Shown here: piece by piece, positions 61,831 through 64,000 of the stretch
Position numbering within the stretch: position 1 is the stretch's first letter
Layout: each line of letters starts with the position of its first letter
Program-made: the position numbers and the translations under genes
Assembly (NCBI RefSeq): GCF_900114535.1
Contig: NZ_FOTK01000024.1
Coordinates: forward strand, 1 to 64,000
DNA length: 64,000 bases
Source: Methylobacterium pseudosasicola
GTDB lineage: Bacteria; Pseudomonadota; Alphaproteobacteria; Rhizobiales; Beijerinckiaceae
Direction: 5' to 3'
The notes under the pieces: generated by a model
What the model was told of the DNA's origin: nothing
What the model saw: only the letters and a program-made list of their open reading frames with translations
Database searches by the model: none

Positions 61831-61944
61831 GGGCGCCGCCGGTTTCAGTTCAAGAACCGGGCATCAGGTCCGGACGCGGAAGCTCAATCAGACCCCGGGT
61901 CTTCCCCATGGCAATCGGGGACAAGCGCAGCACGAGCCCGTCGC

Positions 61945-63747
<1,803 letters not shown>

Positions 63748-63966
63748 CGGCATTCCGTTCGGGCGCGCGACGGCGCGCACCGTCTGACGTCTGGGCGTGT
63801 TCGGATAGGTCGGCTCACGCGCGAGATAGCAGCGCCGCGGGAACGCGCCAAGCGCGCCGGCCGGCGCCATACGATCGGGCCGGGACAAACGACGAGACGG
63901 GAGCCGGTCGATCCGGCCCCCGCCTGTCGGCAGCGTCCCGCCGGTTCCGGCGGATTTCTGAGGCGA

Positions 63967-64000
63967 TCAGCGACCGCGGTCGCGGATCAGGCGCTCGATC
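63967..64000 (-). CDS. C-terminal end of a gene cut by the window edge
   Basis: The minus-strand frame ERLIRDRGR followed by TGA at 63967-63969 may be the last residues of a leftward gene continuing beyond 64000. There is too little sequence to say more. Confidence 0.3.
   Translation of the reverse strand, partial: IERLIRDRGR

Overview
The window is one high-GC stretch of alphaproteobacterial chromosome, most likely Methylobacterium or a close relative. This is inferred from gene order, a complete aerobic (Cob-type) cobalamin operon, methylmalonyl-CoA mutase, a PQQ-type sugar dehydrogenase with its own cytochrome c, and the typical trp-moa gene order. No 16S gene is present to confirm it. 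Coding density is high and many genes overlap by 4 nt (ATGA or GTGA). I saw no prophage, CRISPR array or intact transposon; the only mobile remnant is the 3' end of an IS110-type transposase at the left edge.

Layout. 1-6.9 kb: IS110 end, ybaB, dnaX, the 4.5S/SRP RNA gene, a PepSY protein, a ComM-type ATPase and a translationally coupled PP2C-kinase-membrane fusion. 6.9-16.9 kb: two glutathione transferases, two small exported proteins, mutA, uppP, queG, an SDR protein and the zinc genes znuBC with divergent zur. 16.9-20.1 kb: an exopolysaccharide initiating transferase, a HmuQ/IsdG-like haem oxygenase and an XRE regulator.

20.2-34.4 kb: a cobalamin operon read leftward from a cobalamin riboswitch (34.25-34.42 kb). 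The order is cbtB-cbtA-DUF1636-cobW-cobN-cobG-cobH-cobI-cobJ, then cobK on the opposite strand, then cobL-cobE-cobM-cobB. It combines predicted cobalt import, cobalt chelation and most ring-contraction and methylation steps of the oxygen-dependent pathway. cobA, cobF, cobST and the late nucleotide-loop genes are not in the window. A dispersed palindromic repeat sits in frame inside both cobG and cobN.

34.6-41.4 kb: a more variable part with a DUF4424 protein, an unusual HxRxGD glycosyltransferase-like protein, an MHS-type transporter, and a GT2 glycosyltransferase plus methyltransferase of visibly lower GC, next to a 0.7 kb gene-free gap. 41.4-58.2 kb: core genes (S10 peptidase, holC, pyrG, secG, ppk2, tpiA, ppiD, trpEGDC, moaC, moeA) and an STT3-like polytopic membrane protein. 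58.3-64 kb: an FAD-dependent oxidoreductase, the sugar dehydrogenase and cytochrome c pair, and lepA.

The best second-look items are the in-frame repeat peptides in two cobalamin enzymes, a queG gene with no ATG/GTG/TTG at its conserved N-terminus, cobK antisense inside a riboswitch-led operon, the kinase-phosphatase fusion coupled to comM, a DUF1636 protein that looks like a thioredoxin-type ferredoxin, and the STT3-like and HxRxGD proteins. I did not find a clearly new multi-gene system.
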